Shown one piece after another: positions 24,909 to 28,532 of a stretch of DNA of 28,532 nt. The notes below the pieces were generated by a model, which saw nothing but the letters and a program-made list of their open reading frames with translations, had not been told where the DNA came from and ran no database searches. Source of the stretch: JBBQWR01 sp038210495 (GTDB taxonomy: Bacteria > Planctomycetota > Planctomycetia > Pirellulales > DATAWG01); NCBI GenBank assembly GCA_038210495.1, contig JBBQWR010000058.1, forward strand, positions 1-28,532. The letters run 5' to 3'. How positions within the stretch are numbered: the stretch's first letter is position 1; each line of letters opens with the position of its first letter. The position numbers and the translations under genes were made by a program.

Positions 24909-25754
24909 TTAGGCGATCGCTTCAGCTTGCTTTACGGCGGCCAACTTCCTGCGATTGCGCCAAAAGCCGATTCCCAGCGGCAGCGATCCGAGCATCATCA
25001 GCACAACGCTCGCCGGCTCCGGCGTTACGATCGACGGGCCGCCGATCGAGGCGTTCAAAAGCGTCGAAGCCGCCGTATTGCTGTTGCAGCAGGTCGACAT
25101 CAGCCTCTGAATGAACATCTGGTTCGGATCGTTCGTCAGTTGGAGATTCGAGACTGACGTGGCGTTGCCATTGGACGGATCGACGTACGTCACCGCCAAA
25201 TTGGCGTTGGTGTTCGGGCTGACGGTGCTGGACGACCACAGCGAATTTTGGAAACCGGGCATCCAGGTGGCCGAGGCGCCGGCGGTGGGCGTTAAGTTCA
25301 ACGTGAAGAACAGCGACGCATTGGGCGCCAGCGGAGTCGGCAGCGCAATTTCAATGGTCTTTGTCGAGGAACCCCAAACGGCATTGGCGAATTGGCCCAC
25401 GGCGTGAGCGCCCGGCGGACCTTGTAAGACTTTTAGCGCGTTGATCGCGCTGTCCGGATCGTTCACGATCAGCTTGACGTCGCTGATATTGGCGCTGACC
25501 GAGGTATTGGTGAGTTCCAGAATCGGATTGTTGTACTGCGTGGCGATTACGGCCGAGGTTTTGTTTTTGGCCGCCATTTGAGCCATGTCGCTCGCCGGAT
25601 TTTGGATCCAGCCGTAGTCGTTCGACATCGACAAGCTATAGGACATGGTCGCCGCGCGAGCGACGGACGGGCCGCAGAGCAGCGCGACGATCGCCGCGAG
25701 ACAGGCCGCGATTCGAACTTGGGTCGATCCGATGTGGTATTGGGGTGCGTTCAT
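24909..25754 (-). CDS. PEP-CTERM sorting domain protein
   Basis: A 281-residue secreted protein. The N-terminus has a signal peptide (VRIAACLAAIVALLCGPSVARA). The body is rich in Ser, Thr, Asn and Ala with no enzyme motif. The C-terminus shows VTPEPASVVLMMLGSLPLGI followed by GFWRNRRK, the PEP-CTERM signal: PEP motif, hydrophobic helix, basic cluster. Such proteins are recognised by an exosortase (EpsH-like), cut and placed on the surface, often with exopolysaccharide. No exosortase gene is in the window. The open frame reaches back to 25943, but the signal peptide starts at ATG 25754. The Shine-Dalgarno is weak. Confidence 0.9.
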   Translation of the reverse strand: MNAPQYHIGSTQVRIAACLAAIVALLCGPSVARAATMSYSLSMSNDYGWIQNPASDMAQMAAKNKTSAVIATQYNNPILELTNTSVSANISDVKLIVNDPDSAINALKVLQGPPGAHAVGQFANAVWGSSTKTIEIALPTPLAPNASLFFTLNLTPTAGASATWMPGFQNSLWSSSTVSPNTNANLAVTYVDPSNGNATSVSNLQLTNDPNQMFIQRLMSTCCNSNTAASTLLNASIGGPSIVTPEPASVVLMMLGSLPLGIGFWRNRRKLAAVKQAEAIA

Positions 25755-26671
25755 ATTCGTGTGAGCTTTCGTGTGATTGATGATTGAGGTCGTTCCTCTC
25801 CGCGATTTGCTAGCTGGGGGATTCGCGCGAAGCCGCTGTCCCGCGCGACTGAAAGAAGGGGACGAGCGACGCCGCTGCCGGGGGCAAACGGAAAGATGCC
25901 GCTCAATCCACAGACGACGATTTGCGGTCCGTGCTTGGCCCACCGTTAGGGCTGCAAGCGTCGAATGACCGATCGTCGGATTGGCCTAGGCGATAGAAGA
26001 ATCGGGCGAAAAATCGAGGTTGGAGACACCTTTGCGTGCCTCGCGATAAAGCCTCGAACGGCCGTCAAAACCATTCGCCGCGATTCGGGGGCCGTTTTAA
26101 AAAGCGAAAGCCAGAAGGCAAACACTCATTCAACGTGGCCGGACGAATCGCGAGCCAAAGACGCGGATTGTAACCGCAGAAGATAAACACAGCGTTAACC
26201 GGCCAACAAAGCCCAAAGCGTTCGAGTTGCTATGCAACGTCAAACTCAATCGCGTTGGTCCGATTTCGACTTCACCAAGTCACAGGAATTAGAGTTCCTG
26301 GTGAGTCGCGCCAGTGGATAACCACCGCAGCGCGGACTTGGGTCTTCATGAGTCTTAACCTGTTTCGTTCGGTGCTTTTTCCGCATCGCGGGACTCTGCG
26401 GCTCGCAGAGGTCTTTGCCGGATGGGTTACATCTCCGGCTCATACTAAATCGAACTAGCACGGGCGTCAAGTGTTTGGCCACAAAATGGCAAAAAATCCT
26501 GCTAAATTCTTTCTGCCTGGGTCTTCGCAACCCACCGGACTGGAATTTCTCCGGCGTGGTGACCTTTAAAAAGCGATCGCGGCCTGCGATTCGCTATCGG
26601 GCGTGACCACGTTGATTGGATCACAAACCGACACTTGCCACGGCGAGCTTAGTCGCCCGAGAAAGAATTCC
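25755..26671. other. Intergenic region between the PEP-CTERM gene and an unknown gene
   Basis: About 900 bp without a supported gene. The minus frame 26246-26530 is Arg/Pro/Ser-rich and reads as chance. The DNA has several stems: CTCTGCG(GCT)CGCAGAG at 26394-26410, CCGGA/TCCGG just downstream, and AACGGCC/GGCCGTT around 26057-26096. I recognise no known RNA family here. Confidence 0.45.
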
Positions 26672-27076
26672 ATGGACCATTCACGCTTACCCGGGAATAT
26701 GGGCCGTATTGATGCGTCAGCCAGCCGTAAATTGTTGGGCGAAGTCGCACAATGGGTCAGATCCCTGCACTGGGCCGGCGACGTGGCGCCACTTTGGCCA
26801 TTGTCAAAATTTGAACAAATCGAGCACACGGCGGCGGCCATCCTGTCGTCCCCGCCTGCCGACTTGACGGCGATCGCGATGGATTCTGTGCGAATGGTTC
26901 GCTTGCTTCTGGGCGTCGATGTTACGGTTTTCGCCGATGCGTTCGAGGAAGTCGGCAATCGGCCCGAGTGGCGCGTGCCCTATATGTCCTACCTTATCCC
27001 GTTTTTGTTGTCGGTGGTCGAAGATTGGCTCGGCCGGGCGCCAGAAAGAGCCACGCCCCTCGGATGTCCGGCGTAG
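26672..27076 (+). CDS. Hypothetical protein, no recognised family
   Basis: About 134 residues from ATG 26672 (157 if GTG 26603 is used). It is soluble, helical and mildly acidic, with blocks SASRKLLGEVAQWVRSLHWA, FEQIEHTAAAILSS and DSVRMVRLLLGVDVTVFADA, ending LLSVVEDWLGRAPERATP. Amphipathic helices and normal codon use suggest a real gene, but I cannot name a domain. Its stop lies 3 bp from the stop of the convergent metallopeptidase gene. No strong ribosome binding site supports either start. Confidence 0.55.
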   Translation: MDHSRLPGNMGRIDASASRKLLGEVAQWVRSLHWAGDVAPLWPLSKFEQIEHTAAAILSSPPADLTAIAMDSVRMVRLLLGVDVTVFADAFEEVGNRPEWRVPYMSYLIPFLLSVVEDWLGRAPERATPLGCPA

Positions 27077-27079
27077 CGA

Positions 27080-27937
27080 TTAGGGAACCGCTGGGGGCTT
27101 AGGCGTTGGCAGTTCTTTCAGTCTCGCTTTCTCACGCGATCCGTCGACCGCCGCGCCGTCCACGCCCCACACGACTTTCAACAAGTCGTGCATCCTGGGA
27201 TCGTGCGTCTTCAGTTCCGCTCGCACGAACGGATAAAAATCGTTCGTCCCAAAATACGCCTCGGTCGCTTCCGCGAAATACTCCTTGGCGTTGCTGAGCG
27301 CGTAGTGCCGCGTCATCTGCCCGTTCCAGTGCAGAACGGACTCATAGGTCTTCGCCGCGACCGCGTCACGGTAACAGCGGTCGACTCCGACATGGTTAAA
27401 ACCCAGAACCTGATCGTGGTAGCCGTGCGCCAGCTCATGCAAAACCATCCACGGCTGCTCGTGGGTCCAGTTCAAGAAATTCACGGGGTTCGCAATCTCA
27501 ACGCCGCCAGCCTTTTCCGGATTCAATCCATGTTCGCGGAGCCAATCGGCCGATTCGTGATAGCACATGCAGGGAAATTTTGGATCGGATAGCTCGACCC
27601 AAATCGGGATCTTGCGGAGTTGGGCCAGCGCCTCGGCAGGGATGACCCGGCCGATTCGATAGCAATGATCTTCCAACAGCCGCAGAGTTTTTTCGCGAAT
27701 TTGCCGATGGGCTTCGTCGATCAATCGCCGATTGACGAGGACTTTCCAGCCTTCGATCGTTTGCGGCGCATAGCGGTCGGTCGGGTCGAAGGCTGGTGTA
27801 TTTTCCGACTCGTTGGGCTTCTCGATCGCGGCGGCCGGCTTGGGCGACGAAGCGCTGTCGGGCCCGGCTGCCATGCAGGTCATTAGCACCGCGAGCAATA
27901 AAGTGCCGAGGCGGAAAGGAATTGGCAGAGTGGTCAC
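27080..27937 (-). CDS. Exported HELAH zinc metallopeptidase-like protein
   Basis: A 285-residue protein with an N-terminal signal (PFRLGTLLLAVLMTCMAAG). C21 might be lipidated, though the lipobox is not canonical. The catalytic site is MVLHELAHGYH (H167, E168, H171), and a likely third zinc ligand is Glu in NAKEYFAEATEAYFG (E219 or E223). Upstream lie IPIWVELSDPKFPCMCYH and NPVNFLNWTHEQPW. The order resembles gluzincin-type families whose third ligand sits in an E-FAE helix, seen in exported planctomycete proteins. Substrate is unknown. It starts at GTG with AGGA 7 nt upstream. A 168-bp repeat element fills its promoter region. Confidence 0.82.
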   Translation of the reverse strand: MTTLPIPFRLGTLLLAVLMTCMAAGPDSASSPKPAAAIEKPNESENTPAFDPTDRYAPQTIEGWKVLVNRRLIDEAHRQIREKTLRLLEDHCYRIGRVIPAEALAQLRKIPIWVELSDPKFPCMCYHESADWLREHGLNPEKAGGVEIANPVNFLNWTHEQPWMVLHELAHGYHDQVLGFNHVGVDRCYRDAVAAKTYESVLHWNGQMTRHYALSNAKEYFAEATEAYFGTNDFYPFVRAELKTHDPRMHDLLKVVWGVDGAAVDGSREKARLKELPTPKPPAVP

Positions 27938-28143
27938 AGGCTTTTCCTATGCAAAAAAGTCAACGGGGACGGGACTGGCCCATTCTAATCGTCTTAAGGG
28001 CAACGAGCCAAGAAGCTTACGTATATCAAAATGGTCAGGAGAATTAACGCTGAAGGGAGTTGCTCGTTCGGGCACGAATGTTGCTTTTGTAATTCTCTCA
28101 AACCGCCCGGGACCGTCCCCATTGACAGCAAAGGGATTTGATA
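27938..28143. other. Divergent intergenic region mostly taken up by a repeat element
   Basis: The 206-bp spacer consists mainly of the element at 27959-28126. A TTGACA-like hexamer in its right arm is followed too closely by ATAATG (13 bp) to form a normal promoter. Confidence 0.5.
27959..28126. mobile_element. Candidate MITE/REP-type element with 14-bp terminal inverted repeats
   Basis: GTCAACGGGGACGG at 27959-27972 and CCGTCCCCATTGAC at 28113-28126 are reverse complements at 13 of 14 positions. The 168-bp unit has no gene. Inside are AACGAGC/GCTCGTT (28002-28008, 28062-28068) and GAGAATTA/TAATTCTC (28039-28046, 28090-28097). GTCAA-GGGGACGG-type ends recall REP-like or IS-derived repeats in planctomycetes; this is from memory. 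No clear target duplication. Confidence 0.5.
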
Positions 28144-28532
28144 ATGAGTACCGCGACTTCGACGTTCGGCGGATCGAGGACTTCACATGCCTTGCGGAAT
28201 TTGGCCATGCGATTGCGAGGGTACTTGGCCCGGCACCCAGAAACTTCTTGGGAGCAATTCATGCAAGACGCCGTTTCGCACGAAATTGCCAATCGCGCTC
28301 AGACGGGCGTCATCGCAACTCGGAACGCCGTTGCGAGCAGCATTGCCGTAAAAAATGACGAGGTGCCATCGGTCAGTTGGCTCGACGATCGGGAGCCTGT
28401 AATAGTTTTTGTGTCAGTCGAGCAGGGCATATCATTTGCCGCTGTGCTCGGGCATGCGGTTCTCGAACAGGATGGCGAAGTGGTTGAGGGCTTGCTTCCA
28501 ATGGTGAATTGGCATGGTCCACTTGCTGGACG
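28144..28532 (+). CDS. Hypothetical protein, N-terminal part cut by the window end
   Basis: From ATG 28144 the frame is open for 129 codons to the window end. It begins MSTATSTFGGSRTSHALRNL, continues RLRGYLARHPETSWEQFMQD and AVSHEIANRAQTG, then an alternating hydrophobic stretch PVIVFVSVEQGISFAAVLGH. AGGG stands 8 nt before the start. The helical front followed by a beta-rich part looks like a folded protein, but I recognise no family. Codon use is slightly less GC-biased than neighbours, which could hint at acquisition. The stop and any C-terminal domain are outside the window. Confidence 0.6.
   Translation, partial: MSTATSTFGGSRTSHALRNLAMRLRGYLARHPETSWEQFMQDAVSHEIANRAQTGVIATRNAVASSIAVKNDEVPSVSWLDDREPVIVFVSVEQGISFAAVLGHAVLEQDGEVVEGLLPMVNWHGPLAG

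Noticed and set aside
26246..26530. 94-codon minus-strand frame in the gap after the PEP-CTERM gene
   Set aside because: Irregular, Arg/Ser/Pro-rich, no ribosome binding site and no hydrophobic core; the same DNA forms stems that better explain its regularity.
28121..28146. TTGACA...ATAATG as promoter of the last gene
   Set aside because: The spacing is only 13 bp and the -10 candidate overlaps the start codon.
1..28532. CRISPR arrays, tRNA or rRNA genes
   Set aside because: Reading both strands showed no regularly spaced direct repeats, no cloverleaf with a GTTCRA loop in a suitable context, and no rRNA-like stretch.

Overview
The window reads as a chromosomal segment of a planctomycete, probably Pirellulales-like. 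This is inferred from the gene repertoire: a DUF1598-type exported protein, a PQQ-type beta-propeller protein with the planctomycete WPQWRGP start, a BBP7/Lpg1974-like outer-membrane barrel, a PEP-CTERM protein, a Rho with a long Gly/Arg-rich head, high GC, sparse operons and many palindromic intergenic repeats. No rRNA, tRNA, CRISPR array or phage module was seen.

Layout. 1-154: right end of an IS630-type insertion sequence. 216-863 (-): FixJ/LuxR-type response regulator. 1260-4847 (+): dnaE, replicative polymerase alpha subunit with an intact PHP site. 5076-6488 (+): secreted DUF1598-like protein. 6538-7074 (-): a gene split by an in-frame TAA. 7198-7820 (-): BrnT-like toxin with an XRE-type antitoxin. 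7899-14465 (-): a five-gene run in the order OFA-family MFS carrier, MFS small subunit, fdhD, FdhF/YdeP-like molybdopterin oxidoreductase, glycerate 2-kinase. 15048-18193 (+): an ArnT-like glycosyltransferase and a GT87/DUF2029-like membrane glycosyltransferase. 18257-19594 (-): rho with a long leader. 20548-21840 (-): PQQ-like propeller protein; 21978-22130 (-): a possible small coiled-coil protein. 22577-22771 (+): rpsU. 23070-24548 (-): BBP7-like porin. 24909-25754 (-): PEP-CTERM protein. 26672-27076 (+): unknown protein. 27080-27937 (-): exported HELAH zinc metallopeptidase. 28144-28532 (+): unknown gene running off the window.

The clearest functional unit is the minus-strand block 14465->7899. 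A carboxylate carrier of the oxalate/formate family and its small partner are followed by the sulfurtransferase that activates formate dehydrogenases, the Mo-bisPGD oxidoreductase itself, and a kinase that returns glycerate to central metabolism. Spacings are 33, -4, 49 and 12 bp. This suggests import and oxidation of formate, or of a related C1/C2 acid, linked to glycerate use.

The least explained content is the non-coding palindromic DNA. There are at least four unrelated families: a 29-bp arm motif at 4.9, 14.8 and 18.2 kb; a GTCAGGCAC...GTGCCTGAC pair after rpsU; a CCCTCTCCC...GGGAGAGGG palindrome read in frame inside the GT87-like gene; and a 168-bp element with near-perfect 14-bp terminal inverted repeats at 28.0 kb. 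I did not find a clear new multi-gene defence or biosynthetic system. The best candidates for something undescribed are these repeats, the nonsense-split gene and the unusual BrnT-like/XRE pair.
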